Shown: positions 1-12,194 of the stretch, in pieces
Position numbering within the stretch: the stretch's first letter is position 1
Layout of the letters: the number at the start of each line of letters is the position of its first letter
NCBI GenBank assembly: GCA_015832175.1
Contig: WJXW01000006.1
Coordinates: forward strand, 2,418,001-2,482,000
Length of the DNA: 64,000 nt
DNA from: Paraphaeosphaeria minitans
Lineage: Eukaryota; Ascomycota; Dothideomycetes; Pleosporales; Didymosphaeriaceae
Reading direction: 5' to 3'
The notes under the pieces: generated by a model
Told to the model about the DNA's origin: nothing
Database searches by the model: none
The model's input: only the letters and a program-made list of their open reading frames with translations
Translations under genes and position numbers: made by a program

Positions 1-3000
1 TTGGTAATCTGCCCAAGGCCGTTGAGAACTGCCTGGCGATGAAGTCGTGCTTCCTCGGCATACTTCTCGGCAAGTTCTTCGGTGTCGTGGAGCTTTTGCG
101 ACGCCGCCTCTAATTCGGTGGTTTGGTTCTCGTGCTCCGCCCGCAGTTGAGCAAGCTTCTGTCGCAGACTTTCCCGTTGGAATCGTTCGTCCTCCAACTG
201 CTTCTCTAGCAGACCAGACTTATCCGACGAAGCAGCCAAAGCTTCTTTGAGGGACTGTAGCACAGACGAGTGGTTTCTGGAGTCGTCCATGGCTCTGGTA
301 AATTTGCTGCTTAGCTCGTTCTTGTCGACGGACAAAAGCTTAGAAACAGCTTCAGCCTCAGCTGCGCTCGCTGTTGCTTCCCTCACTATCTGCTCTGCTT
401 CATGTAGTGCAGCTCGCAATCCTTCGAGTTCAGCAGAGTTCTTCTGGTTCGAAGAGTCAAGTTCTTGTACTCGCTTCTGGGCAGCTTCCGCCGTGTCGTC
501 CGCTAATTGTTTCGATTTACGTTCCGCCTCAACCTCGTGGGTCAATTTCTCCAACTTGATAGCCAGTTCGCTTTGGGCGGCCAGTGATGCGGCCAATCGA
601 CGGTTGATGTCGGCGACACGATCCATATCAGGGGTAGCTGTACTACGCGCAGCATCGGGTTGCGGGGTACCTCCCTGGCTGCCACCACCATGGGCAGCCA
701 GTTTCGCTTTCGCATAGATAGCTTCGCTGATGGCCGCATCACGTTGCCTCTCCACTTCTGCGATTCTGCGAGCCGCATCGTCTCCCTGAGATCTGATAGA
801 GTTTTGCACTCTTTCGAGTTCATTCTTCATCTTGAGAAGCGCTTCGAACAAAGGCTTCTCATCGTCACCGAAAGCTTCTGCTGACCGCTCGTCAAAAGCA
901 GGGCTGGTGGCTGTCCCTGCATTGTATCCAGCCTTTCGAGCAAGAGCAAGCTCGGAAGCATACCAAGCGTTCCGGACTTTCAGCGTTTCTAATTGGTGGT
1001 TCAACTCGTTGTTCAACTGGGTGACCGCGGGCGACGCGGCAGCCCCGCTATCGGCTGGTCCTTCGGCTTCCCGACTAAGTGCACGTTGTTGGTTTCCATT
1101 GGAACGTCTTGCGGCAGCTTGCTCTATGCTTTCCAGTGAATGCTGTGGGTGATGCGACTTTGAAGTGCTTCGCGATACCAGGCTTCCCGATCGTGACGTA
1201 TCCATGGATTCTTTGGGTTGACTTTGACCACCCTCAGACATCTTCCTGGTTCCGTTAACAACGACATCGTTGAGCGATTGTGATTGCACATCAGCGGGAC
1301 TCTCCCTTGAAATGGGAGAGATGTTTTCTCGCTCAAACGATGCTCCGCGGGTGTCTAATGGTGGGCCATAGCTTCTCTCATTCTTGGTGGGTGTCTTGCT
1401 TCGAGATCCGCTCGCCGGAGGAGGGCCCCGCGGTTGAGGAGCCTGTTGTAATGGAGGTGGCCCTGAGGGTGCTGGGCCTGCTGCACGGGGCAGTCGAGAT
1501 CCAGCTGGTCCAGCACCGTTCATCAGAAGATCTTGAGGTCTGGGTTCTTGTGCGCTAGGCATCATGCTTCCACGAGTAGGGGGCGAGCCAGCTTTGCCAT
1601 GGGGAAAGTTGGCCCTATCACTGCCGCTAAGTTTCCTCGGGCCATTCCCGGGTTGAGGTGGCGGCGCTTCGTTTGGTGGGTATCTTATCTTAGAGGTATC
1701 CAGGACGTACGCAAGGCTCAGCTCATTCTTGTCAGCGACAGATGACGATGGCTCACCGGCTACTACTATGACATGTTTGCCGAATGCGGTCATGCTGTGG
1801 CCGGAACGCGGGGAAGGAGAATGTCCCATGTTTTGGAACATATACCACCGGCGAGAGGATATCCGGAAAGCCGCGAGGTCTCCAAGGTCAACGCCATCTT
1901 GTGTGCGACCGCCAAAGACATACATGGTATCATTGACGAGGGTTGCGGAGTGGCCTTCTCGGGCAACGGGAATATACCCAATGCACTCTTGCTCGGTCCA
2001 ACTGTTCGAGCGGGGATCGTAGGTCCAAACATCGCTGAACCAGGTGACTCCGTCTGTGCCGCCGAAGAGGTAGAGCTTGTCGTTCCAAGTGACTACTGAA
2101 TGATTTGTCCGGGCAGGGGGGGAGCGAGTTGAAGGTGATGACGCGGTACCTTCTTTCTGGTTGGGAAGCAGTACCTCCCATCGACTGGACGAAGACTGTA
2201 GCGAGTTGAGGTCGAATGCAACCAGATCATTAAAAAAAAAGCCTTCGACTTGACCTCCGAAAATGTAGATCCTGGACCCTAGGATGTTGAGTGTGTGTCC
2301 GTATCGACCGGTCGGCCGTGCTCCCTGCGGCAGTGCCCTAGACCAGTGTTTTGTTGCTAGGCATGGTCAGAGTGTCAGACGCAATGTGGTTCTCCGGAAC
2401 CTACAGGTATTCAACAGATAGAGTGTGTCATCCAAATCATCATTTTCATCGAGCTTCGTGTCTCCTCCAAAGACGATAAAGGCATTACCGACGAGTAGAC
2501 TGGAATGGCCGACTCTGGGGCCGGGTCCGTCGCCTGTTGTCGATATGGGGAAGCAGGCCATGCTACCGTTCCCCATTTCTGCCACCCATAGATCGCCCTT
2601 GACCGTAGCACCTGCAACAAGCCCGCCCATGATGTAGATGACGCCAGCAGAGCCGGTTGAGGAATTGATGGCGGCGCCATAGCGAGGGAAAGGTGAGGCG
2701 TTCGTAGTGAAGTTCAATCTGCGAGAGCTCCATGGGTACGGGGACGATTCTGGGGGACCGCGGGCGTTCCTTGGACCACCCTACACAGTGAATTAGCATG
2801 CTGTGCGATCGCAAGCAGGCTTCCACAGGAGTCGCTGTGAGCAGGATGCAAGGTGAAAAGGACATACCGCGAAATCAGCATTTCCCTGGTCGCGGAGGGC
2901 CTTTGGCTCGGGGCTTGCTGTAATGCCCGCGTTCAGCGAGCTGAAGCTGTTGTTCGCACTGTTGTTACCGGGGGTCCCTGACCCGCTCCTCTGCTTCTCA

Positions 3001-3110
3001 TAGGAGGTTTCGCGTGTGCCAGTGCCGTTGGGCGCGGGGACCTGCGAGCCTGCTGACGGTGGGCCATGCGACGAGCCAATATCCCGTGTTGCGGGCGGGA
3101 GGGTGCCGCC

Positions 3111-3158
<48 letters not shown>

Positions 3159-3203
3159 CTGTAGCAGCTGCTGCTTGTTTTTCTTTCCGAAGAGAAACGA
3201 CAT
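1..3203 (-). CDS. Tea1/KelA-type kelch-repeat cell-polarity protein (3' end beyond window)
   Basis: Minus-strand gene beginning at ATG 3203 and running off the left edge, so the C-terminus is missing. Exons read 3203-2868, 2780-2405 and 2356-<1; the introns (87 and 48 bp) have GT..AG ends and restore frame. The visible part is about 1,020 residues. It starts MSFLFGKKNK, followed by a polyglutamine run (about residues 11-31, CAG/CAA codons). A block of kelch repeats follows at about residues 125-420, with the usual paired-glycine blades such as IYIMGG, FIVFGG, IYIFGG, LYLFGG and MYVFGG. A Pro/Ser-rich linker comes next. The region from about 1250 down to 1 is a charged, Ala/Glu/Lys/Leu-rich coiled coil. 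Kelch head plus coiled-coil tail is the architecture of fission-yeast Tea1 and Aspergillus TeaA/KelA, which ride microtubule plus ends and mark growth sites. I infer that role by family. It is divergent from kog1, 1.8 kb away. Confidence 0.85.
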
Positions 3204-3738
3204 GGCGACGGGAATGCGTCGAAGGCGACGTCAGAGCGGGTTTCAGTGCGCTCAAAGACGCATCCGGCATGCGCGGGCGGGTGGTGATGGTGGTGAGCTC
3301 GTGGGCGTGTGCTCACAGCTGAGGGCTGGTAGGTAGGTGGACAGCACGAGCGAGACAGCGAGCAGCGCAGGTCTCAGGCAGATGGCGCATGGACCGGGGC
3401 ACACATGTCTTTGCGGGCGGATTAGGAGGCGCTCGGGCAGCGCAGAGGACGATCGTGGATGCAGAGGGACGTGGTTAGCGGACGAGGAGAGCGCAACGGT
3501 TTTCTGCGATGCGGACAGAGCAGGAGCACAGCGCCAAGGATGATCGACGGGCGACAGCAGCACGCACACTTTGATGCGTAGGTAGAGGAAGACGACAGTA
3601 CAGTGCAACAGGGTGTGTCTGGTATGCTCGACGGTGGGCACTCGGGCATGTGTTTGCCAAATTGCCCGTCACAGCAGCCTTTGTGCTGTCCAGCTGGCAA
3701 CGCTCGTCTGCTGGCGGCTGGCCTTGCACGCCTAGGTA

Positions 3739-4015
3739 CCTACGCCTCACGATGCCCCTGAGAGACCGACCCGCGATGGCCAGGGGTTGTTTGGCGTGCA
3801 TATGGGCCAGTTACTCGAGCCACAGATTCACAGCGATCCACCCCAGCACACTTGACAGAAGGCACAATAGGCCTACGCCTCTCGATGCCCCTGAGAGTCC
3901 GACCCGTGATGACCAGGGGTTGGTTGGCGTGCATACAGGCCTTTGCATGTAGTTCCATGAAACGCATCCAAGCGATCCACCTCAGCACGCTGACAAGTTG
4001 AAACTTGACAGAAGG
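3739..4015. repeat. 133-bp imperfect tandem duplication
   Basis: Copy 1 is 3739-3871 and copy 2 is 3872-4015. Both begin CCTACGCCTC, share CGATGCCCCTGAGAG and CAGGGGTTG near the start, and end with GCGATCCACC...CTTGACAGAAGG. Copy 2 carries a small insertion near its end. The differences between copies are mostly transitions, so the duplication is not very recent. Confidence 0.8.
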
Positions 4016-4214
4016 CTTCGGCAGGCGTTCCCACAATAAATAATGAATGTTTGATATCTAGCAGTAGCGGCGCAGGGGCAGCTGCCTAGACCACGGCAAC
4101 TAGGCCGAACCGTTCAGAACATCCGCTGGTGGCGAGCGCCCCATGATTCGATGGCCGCCGGCTCCACTCGTGCGTTGCCGTTGCCGTCTCGATGCGATTG
4201 TGGGAATGTTTCTT

Positions 4215-4470
4215 GTAGACAGGTCAGCAAACCAGCATTTTGATTTCGTAAGCATTCCACGTGTACAAAGCAGCATCTTGGTTTCAAAAGCATGTCACGT
4301 GTACAAACCAGCGTCTTGATTTCACAAGCATTTCACGTGTACAAAGCAGCATCTTGATCTCAAAAGTACTTCACGTGTACAAAGCAGATCTTGATCTCAA
4401 AGGCAATACACGTGTACAAACCAGCATCTTGGTTTCGAAAGCACATCACGCGTACAAACTCAGCACAGGG
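4215..4470. repeat. 38-bp minisatellite with an E-box (CACGTG) in each unit
   Basis: CACGTGTACAAA recurs at 4258, 4296, 4334, 4372 and 4409, with a mutated CACGCGTACAAA at 4447. The period is 38, 38, 38, 37 and 38 bp. The rest of each unit reads about CAGCATCTTGATTTCAAAAG, and a partial unit precedes the array. It lies 0.6-0.8 kb upstream of the kog1 start. CACGTG is the core bound by fungal bHLH factors (Cbf1/Pho4 type); a regulatory role here is inference. Confidence 0.85.
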
Positions 4471-4529
4471 TAGGTTGGTGCAGATGAAAGCGGCCATGCC
4501 TGCAGGATAGAGCATGTGCATTGCTAGAC

Positions 4530-4530
<1 letters not shown>

Positions 4531-4560
<30 letters not shown>

Positions 4561-4584
4561 AAGAAGAAGAAGAAGAAGAAGAAG
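4531..4584. repeat. (AAG)18 microsatellite
   Basis: An uninterrupted run of 18 AAG triplets. It is followed to about 4710 by a degenerate 30-33 bp repeat with the core AACTAGAAGAAGATGCTCTT in four or five copies, which suggests the triplet run grew out of that repeat. Confidence 0.95.
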
Positions 4585-5045
4585 CTCTTTAACTAAAAGA
4601 TGCTCTTGCGGCGTCTCAGCTAGGAAGAAGATGCTCTCCAACTAGGAAGACGCTGCTTTCAACTAGAAGAAGATGCTCTTTGACTAGAAAAAGCTGCTCT
4701 TGCAGCATCACTTGGTAGTCTGGTAGATACACACCACCGCGAGCTGCCAGAAAAGCGCGGTGTTGGGCCTGGGGCAAGCAAACACTGGGCGTCGTTCTTA
4801 CCGGCGCCCGATGGGGTTTAGCTCGGACCTGAGCTCTCGTAAACGCACCGCGGTGAACATACGCGCATCGCTGCAAAACGCCTGTCGAGGGCGCCAGACT
4901 TCCCTCATTCCCCTCATCGCCGCACCCTCGAGTCTGCACTGGACAACGCTTACATAGCTCATACGTTTCGCACGTACAATTCAACGCAGGCCCGCGACAT
5001 GGGCTGGGCGACCTGGACTTTCGTCACCGCAGCTAAGAGCTCAAG

Positions 5046-8000
5046 ATGAGGACAACCAACGAATACCCGCACGTTAACCCCCTCGCCTTGCACGCGCCCT
5101 CGCCCGGCGCCATGAACGGCACAGCAGCAGCCTCGCCGGCGCCATGGCAGCCACAGAGCCCTGACAGTGCAACGCCTGCGCGTCCTAACACTGCATCGGG
5201 CTCCCAACCCAACCTGGCCGCCATGAACGGTCACGACGCCGACGCCGAAGCCGATGCAGTGTCCTCGCGGCGGCCAAGCAGCACACGCACCTTCTCGCGC
5301 CCGCAAATGCTGCGCGCGAAGAGTGACTTTGGACCCCGCCATTTCGAGACGACCCCCTCAGACAGCGGAGCCGACGAAGCCGCCAGCGTCGACGGCCACT
5401 TCAAGATCCGCCACGGCTGGGATGACCAGCTCAACTCGGACGAGTACAACCAGCTGTTGACATCAGTGGGTGCAGACCGCCTGGTATAGGGGCATGTCAG
5501 GGCTAACACGCGCAGTCCTTCTTCATGTACTATACGGAAAAGAAACACGAGACCGGTGGCATACCAAAGCGCGAGGGCAGCGCGTACCCACTCCAAGAAT
5601 GGCGCATGCGCGACCGCCTGAAGACCGTTTCCGCTGTGCTTGCACTCTGCCTCAACATCGGAGTCGACCCCCCAGATGTCATCAAGACGAACCCCTGTGC
5701 AAAAGAGGAGTGCTGGATCGATCCCACAGTCACATCACAGACACCGGGCCACACGCCGATGAATCAAATTGGGAAGGCGCTGCAGACGCAGTATGAGCAG
5801 CTCAGCATGCGCACGCGCTATAAGCTTTTGTTGGACCCAACCACCGAGGAGACCCGCAAGTACGCGTCCACACTTCGCCGCAATGCTCGCAACGAGAGGG
5901 TCCTCTTCCACTACAATGGCCATGGTGTGCCTCGGCCGACCTCGTCTGGCGAGATATGGGTCTTCAACCGCAACTACACCCAATACATTCCACTATCTCT
6001 GTACGATCTCCAGAGCTGGATAGGCGCCCCTAGCCTGTTCGTCTACGACTGCTCTGACGCCGGGCTTATCATCTCCAATTTCCTTCGTTTCGCCGAGAAA
6101 CATCAGCTGGAGTTTGAAGAAGCCCAGCGGCGGGACCCCAACGTTGAGGTTGTGGACTTCCACGACTGCATACACCTCGCAGCTTGCCGCGAAAAGGAGT
6201 CCCTACCTACCAACCCCGATCTTCCTGCTGACGTCTTCACGTCGTGTCTGACGGACCCCATCACCATGGCGGTCAAGTTCTTCATCTTGCAGGATCCGCT
6301 TCCCAGCAACGTTACTCTCCGTGATGCACACAACATCCCTGGCAAAGTCTCTGAGCGTAGAACGCCCATTGGCGAGCTCAATTGGATATTCACTGCCATC
6401 ACAGACACAATCGCATGGAACTCCCTCTCAAAACCTCTCTTCAAGAAGCTTTTCAGACAGGATCTCATGGTGGCAGCACTTTTCCGGAACTACCTGCTTG
6501 CGCAGCGTATAATGAGGGCGTATCATTGCAATCCCGTGTCTCATCCCGAGATTCCTCAAACACACGACCATCCCTTGTGGCGCAGTTGGGATCTAGCTGT
6601 CGAGTTGATACTGGCTCAGCTACCTGATCTCCAGGCTGAAGCTCGTGGCGAGAAAGAATATACATACAGACACTCTGACTTCTTCTCTGAGCAACTAACT
6701 GCATTCGAAGTTTATCTGCAGCAGGGCGCTGTCGAACAAAAGATTCCCGAACAACTGCCAATCGTGCTACAGGTACTTCTTAGTCAAGTCCATCGATTGC
6801 GAGCTCTTATCCTCCTTTCGAGCTTCTTGGATCACGGACCCTGGGCTGTGAATCTCGCTCTGAGCATCGGTATCTTCCCATACGTTCTCAAGCTTCTGCA
6901 ATCGCAGGCCAACGAGCTGAAACCCGTTATGGTTTTCATATGGGCGCGCATTCTAGCGGTCGATCAATCCTGCCAGACGGATCTCCTCAAAGACAACGGC
7001 TACCAGTACTTCATCAACATCTTCAACCCCAACTCGGGTATTCCCATTCAGAATGCTAGCGAACACCGTGCGATGTGCGCTTTCATCATTGCCATGTTTT
7101 GTAAAGACTATAACCAGGGGCAGCGCGCTTCTTTGAGTCCAGAGCTTGTGGACAGTTGCCTGGATCACCTTAAAGATTTCCAAAATCCTCTCCTCCGACA
7201 GTGGTCATGTCTCTGCCTGGGCAAACTTTGGGTCAACTACGAAGAGGCGAAGTGGGTCGGCATTCGATGCATGGCGCATGAACGCCTATGTGAGCTCGTC
7301 TTTGATCCCGTATCCGAGGTTCGGGCCGCGATGCTGCATGCCCTCACAACCTTCTTGGGCATTCGCGATGTTACGACTCAAGTCGCTACCATTGAGGAAT
7401 CAATCGCTTCGATGATCCTTGTGATGACGACGGATGGGAATAGCATGGTTCGCAGGGAGCTGCTGATATTTTTCTCGACCTTCGTTCTCCGCTACAAGAC
7501 CAAATTCTTGGTCGCTGCTTTTGAGCAGATTTCGGAAGAAGTCAACAGCGACACCTCTGGAAAGGAGAACGAAACTGGCGATGGCCTCTACATGAAGGGT
7601 CGTGCTTCAAAAACAGCCGTTGCAGCACTCTCCACTCCGTGTTCACAGAACACAATCTATGCCGCTATTTGGAGGGAAGTCATGGTGATGGCGGCGGATC
7701 CTCACCCCGAGGTGGCCAGGGACGCGAGTGCCGTTGTGGACTATGTTCTTCTCGCGCTTCTCCAGTCTCCACTGGCCAAACTTGCTGGACCGTTGTTCGA
7801 CGAGCTCGTCCGGAGAAGTCCTGCGGATCGCGCACAACGACGAGTGAATCAGGAGAGGCCTGTGCAACAGCCTTCCCAACCGCCTACGCCCTCGAAAGAG
7901 GCGAGCTACCTGTCCTTGTTGGGTGGCCTTCGGCGAACAGGAAGCGTTGCAGCCTCGCTGAAAACCATCTGGACCGGCCACGACTCTTCGACCTCCCTAC

Positions 8001-9419
8001 AGAAGAGCCCCAGTCGCACAAAGTTCGACGAGTACAGTTCATCAACGGATACACGTCCTCAGACCCCGGAACGCTACAACGTTGAAGAGCAACCCAAAAC
8101 AAGGGGGTTCCTGCCAAGAAGTTTAGCGGTACCGCCAGAGCTTCCTTTGAAGAGCAGGATCTTCGAGTGGTCCGTAGAATACTTCCGAGAGCCGCAGATG
8201 AAGCCCACCGAGGCCGACGAACCCGGCAGCACAGACTACAACGGACGGCTGTGGCGGCGAAATCGCAATGATAAGATCATCGCAGAAACTCAGCCCCTAA
8301 AGGAGGTAGCCGTTGTGAATCACTGGAACCATCAGCACGCGCTTTTTGACAATCTCAGCCAGCCGATGAAGATGTGCTTTCATCAATTTGAAGAACATGT
8401 TGTGGTCACAGACAATAAAGACACCATAAACGTAATCGAGTACTCTGGCGGTCCAACTCGGAGGATCAATTGCTTTTCAAACGGTAACCCATCAGACTCC
8501 AGGATAACCGAAGCGCGCTTCATCAATGAAGACGACCAGGCTCTTCTTATGACCGGGTCTTCGGACGGTGTGATCAAGATCTTCCGCAACTACGACACAA
8601 GGGGCAAGACTGAGCTAGTCACCGCTTTCCGCGCTTTGACCGACTTGGTTCCCAGCAATAGAAATGCTGGGCTTGTCTTCGACTGGCAGCAAGGCAGAGG
8701 GTCGATTTTAGTGGCTGGTGACGTGAAAGTAATACGAGTGTGGAATGCCGGTACCGAGATCTGCACAAGCGTTAGTAAAACCAAATACAGGGCAGATTTA
8801 GCTGACAGACGTCAAGGACATACCCGCAAGGTCTGGTTCCTGCATTACCTCACTCACGTCCGACCAGGTCGAAGGCAACGTATTCATCGCGGGCTTCGGC
8901 GACGGCGCCGTCCGCGTCTACGACCAGCGCCAAAAGCCCGCCACAGCCATGGTCAAGGTTTGGAAGGAGCACAAGCAGTGGGTCACCAACGTCCATCTCC
9001 AGCGCGGCGGTCAGCGTGAGCTCATCAGCGGCTGCCGCGACGGCGAAGTCAAGCTCTGGGACATACGCATGGACAAGAGCGTCAGGACGATCCAGGCGAC
9101 GAGCGACCACCTCAAGACGCTCAGCGTGCACGAGCACGCGCCCGTCTTCGCCGTCGGCACGCAGCGTCACCAGGTTAAGATCTTCAACATCAACACCGGG
9201 CGCACGGTCAGCACGTGGGAGCCGTACTCGGGCTTCCTCCGCGACCGCAGCCAGCCCGTCACGGCCACGGCGTTTCACCCCCACAAGCTGATGATCGCGG
9301 CCAGCGCCGCCCACAGCAACTTCGTGAGCGTGCACACGTGCAACGTCGCGCGGCAACACCAGAATCACCACGCGAGGTCGGCGAGCGGAGTGGTCAAGGC
9401 CTGGGATGGTACTGCTTGA
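5046..9419 (+). CDS. kog1: Kog1/raptor, TORC1 scaffold subunit
   Basis: Exons 5046-5465, 5516-8770 and 8817-9419 (introns of 50 and 46 bp, both phase 0) encode 1,424 residues, usual for fungal Kog1. The first about 140 residues are a Pro/Ser/Ala-rich fungal extension. At the second exon start comes the raptor N-terminal conserved caspase-like domain (about residues 141-330; FFMYYTEKKHE, then VLFHYNGHGVPRPT and LFVYDCSDAG). A helical HEAT region follows to about residue 770 (SHPEIPQTHDHPLW, FPYVLKLLQS, VRRELLIFFSTFV), then a Ser/Pro-rich linker and seven-bladed WD40 repeats (about 1080-1420; GSSDGVIKIFRNYD, SGCRDGEVKLWDIR). Raptor binds Tor and presents substrates at the vacuole/lysosome surface. 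The first ATG after upstream stops was taken as start. The second intron was placed so that TEIC...DIPARSGSC reads through as in other raptors. Confidence 0.97.
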
Positions 9420-10286
9420 ATGGCCTGACTCTTCCTCCTACCGCGTTTTTCTTTCGCTCCTGTCAAACGCTCACGCTGTGATGGCACGCGCCGTGGCAGC
9501 GTCGGCACGACATGTTGCATCTTCCTGCCGAGCGTCGTTATCAGACGCGGAGATTTTGGGAGATGGCAAGGCCGCGGTCGGCGAGTCGGGTTCAGGTACG
9601 TTTCCTTGTGCGGTGCATGGCGGGTCTGCCGGGTGTTCGTGTGCGTGTTCGTGTTTCTTCGGGAGGGGGGTTGCACAGGCGAGTTGTCTTCGAGGCGTGT
9701 TTTTTTGTTTCTTTTTTTCTTACTATCTTTTTCCCCTTGAGATGGGTGGCATAGCGCGCGGGGAGCATGGGTATCGGCACATGGCGTACTGAAGGTTTTG
9801 GATGGAGGGTGCTAATACGGGCGTTTTTGGGGGGATTGGGGCTGGAGGATGGCATGGGTGCCTGAAGGCATGGGGGATTGGATTGGTTTGGTTTTGCTTT
9901 GGCAGCTTGCGGGACTGCTTGGAAGGGCGGGACGGGACAGGATCGACGAGGGTAATAAAACATGTAGTTATGCTGCTCGACTGCTTCTGAACGGTCGAAA
10001 TTCATATGATGGATCGTCCTGGTTGGCCTTGGAGCTTTCGCGCGAACACTGCAGTGTCTTTGTATCTGGATCGGGCTGCATGGGCACTGCGACAAGACAG
10101 AGCCGTCGCGCATGGTAAAAACGGGGTACATGGCCAGCTCAGGTGAACTGCTCCAAAGCTGGCTGCGCAACCCACCCGCCGTTGTTCAAAGTCAACCACG
10201 CCTTGTCCCCCGTTGTCGAACAAGTATCCCAAGCAACCCTACCCCTCCATGACCACCATGCCATCACTCCTGGCCTCTCCGTCTAG
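9420..10286. other. Convergent 3' intergenic region, kog1 / F-box gene
   Basis: Both flanking genes end here. T- and G-rich stretches (for example 9695-9735) are compatible with 3' UTRs. I see no gene, repeat or RNA. Confidence 0.6.
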
Positions 10287-11762
10287 TCATAAATTCTTCA
10301 AGATGACGGCCCGCGGCCTCTCCCGCCAGCCTGCCCGCGTGCCCCGCCACTCCTCGTACCCCATCCCCTCGGGCACCCCGCGCAACCCCTCGTAATGCCA
10401 CCGCCGACCTTCCCAATTCTCTTCATCCAGCGCCTCAAGGCCCACCCTCACCGTCTCCCACAGCGCGCCCTCGTCCACCCTTTCCCACCCCGAGGACGCA
10501 GCGACGCCGAGACGGCGAATACGGCCCAAAAAGCGCGTGTCGATGAGGTCCCACAGGTCGACGAGGGTGAAGGCGCGGCGGGGATCGGTCTGCGTGCCGC
10601 AGGTCAGGAGCGTGAGGCTGGACAGGGGACGCGCTCGGGGCCAGTGGGTCTCCGCGCCGAAGTCGGCGGGCCGCCTGCCAAAGTCCTCGTCGATGTAGTC
10701 AAGCGCCACGGTCAGGGTGGTCAGAAGCGGCAGCCAGGCCAGCACGTTGTTGAAGCGGCCCTGCTTCACGGCGGGCAGGTCGCGCAGCTCGACGGTTGTC
10801 AGTCTGTCTGCGAGGTTGACCAGGAGGGGCTTGATGCCGGGCTGGTCGAGGCCGGGGCAGTGTAGCAGCGCCATCGAGTGCAAGCTCGCGGGGAACGTTT
10901 CGGGCTGGCGCAGCATTTCCCAGAGGAACTTGCCCTTGACGGAGCCCGACATGCTCAGGTGCCGGAGGCTGGGCGGCCAGTGCAGCCGTACCGTCAGGAA
11001 CTCGGGCCCGTACCCGAATTCCGTGGAGCACCGCGGCATGTAGAGTTTCTCCAGCGAGCCCAGCTGCCGCAGCGTCTGGTTCAGGCTCTGGTAGCTTATC
11101 GCCTCACTCACCAACCCCAGATCCAGGACCCGGAGGCGAGCGCATTTGGACAGGGCGGCCCAGCAGTTGATGGCGAACGAGGCCTGCGGCGCGACGAAGA
11201 GCTCGAGGTTGTTTTTGGTGCGGCCGAGGAGGCGCGCGGTGGTGGATTTTGTGCCTTGATGCACGATGCGCGAGAGGTCGAGGTATTTTACCAGGCCGGC
11301 GAGTTCGGAGCGTTTGATGCGTGGGATGATGGAGGGGCAGAGGGTACGGACGAAGTGGGTGTAGCGGAGGCCGACGAGGAAGGGGGACGCGTAGAGGCGC
11401 GATATGCCGACGGAGTACCATTGTCTGTGGCCGTGTTAGTGAGGTGAGGTGTCCGCACCTTGAGGATGAGAGCGCTGTCCAGTGGTATGTTTCTTTATAA
11501 ACGGCATTCGCATCTTGACTTCTGGGGTAGAAACACACTTTGACACAATGCAATTGCTTCTCTCAGAAGCATCCTAGTTCACGTACCTGGAGACCAAGAC
11601 AAAGTTCCACAACGTTCCCTGACTCTCCTCGGTCCGCGGCAGAAAGTCGAGCACTTGTAAAAGCAGCTCGTCCGGCAGGTAGTTCGCATACGGACTCTCT
11701 CTCCGCTGAAAATCTAGCTCAGATCCAATCTCCATTGCGAGAGGCGACCAGGTGGCAGTCAT
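10287..11762 (-). CDS. F-box/leucine-rich-repeat-like protein
   Basis: Exons 11762-11587 and 11424-10287 with one 162-bp intron (GTACGT donor, CACAG acceptor) encode 437 residues. An F-box-like start is seen at about residues 24-60: YLPDELLLQVLDFLP, then LWNFVLVSRQWYSVGISRLY, formed across the splice. The remainder has irregular leucine-rich repeats (LRVLDLGLVSEAI, LEKLYMPRCST, LRHLSMSGSVKG, LTTVELRDLP). F-box proteins of this shape are substrate receptors of SCF ubiquitin ligases; the target cannot be told. An in-frame ATG at 11858 would add 32 residues with no recognisable homology and another at 11735 would shorten the protein by 9, so the start is uncertain. Confidence 0.8.
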
Positions 11763-12194
11763 GCGTGCAATAAACAAACAACGCGTGGTAATTGTTGTTT
11801 CACTGTCGTTGGAGGTTGGAGGGGCGAAAGTTGTGGGTGGGTCTGGCCGTGACGGCATTCCCGCTTGGCGTCGTTAAAGCCGCTATCACCGGCCTGGAAG
11901 GACTTCCTCTCCCTGTTCGTTGCGATGCCTTTAGCAAATCAACCAATACAGCACAATCGCAACCCGACAATTACCATGAACAAAATAGCCATTCGTTCCG
12001 TCTATCTGTACTTCCGTGACTGCAGCAAGTCCACCCCAGCCAGCCTTGTCGAACCCGAAATCTATAACCTCATGATAACAAATCGCTCGTTATTTTCGTT
12101 CATGACCCTGCATCTACACCTTTTCTCACTCCCTTCTCTCCCTCCTGAACTTCTCCACCCAGCCTCATCCACGCTTTTCTCATCCTCCGAAAAT
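11763..12194. other. Intergenic region, F-box gene promoter and ssz1 3' end
   Basis: Both neighbours are on the minus strand. This 432-bp stretch is the 3' UTR of ssz1 plus the upstream region of the F-box gene. It is C/T-rich on the plus strand around 12115-12240. No other feature is supported. Confidence 0.5.

Larger units (their letters stand above)
3204..5045. other. Repeat-rich divergent intergenic region between the kelch gene and kog1
   Basis: Both flanking genes start here and read outwards, so this 1.84 kb holds both promoters. It contains a 133-bp direct duplication, a 38-bp minisatellite with a CACGTG core, an (AAG)18 microsatellite and a degenerate short repeat, listed separately. 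No gene is convincing: the open frames across the complement of the polyglutamine tract are low-complexity shadows. Confidence 0.8.

Noticed and set aside
3016..3336. Plus-strand frame with a long cysteine run
   Set aside because: It is the complement of the polyglutamine codons in the kelch gene; low complexity with no homology.
4215..4470. CRISPR-like regular repeat spacing
   Set aside because: The units are contiguous 38-bp repeats without unique spacers, in a eukaryotic nuclear context with no cas genes.
10395..11447. Two long plus-strand frames opposite the F-box gene
   Set aside because: Antisense to a well-supported gene with LRR periodicity; composition is skewed to Gly/Ala/Glu as expected for a shadow frame.
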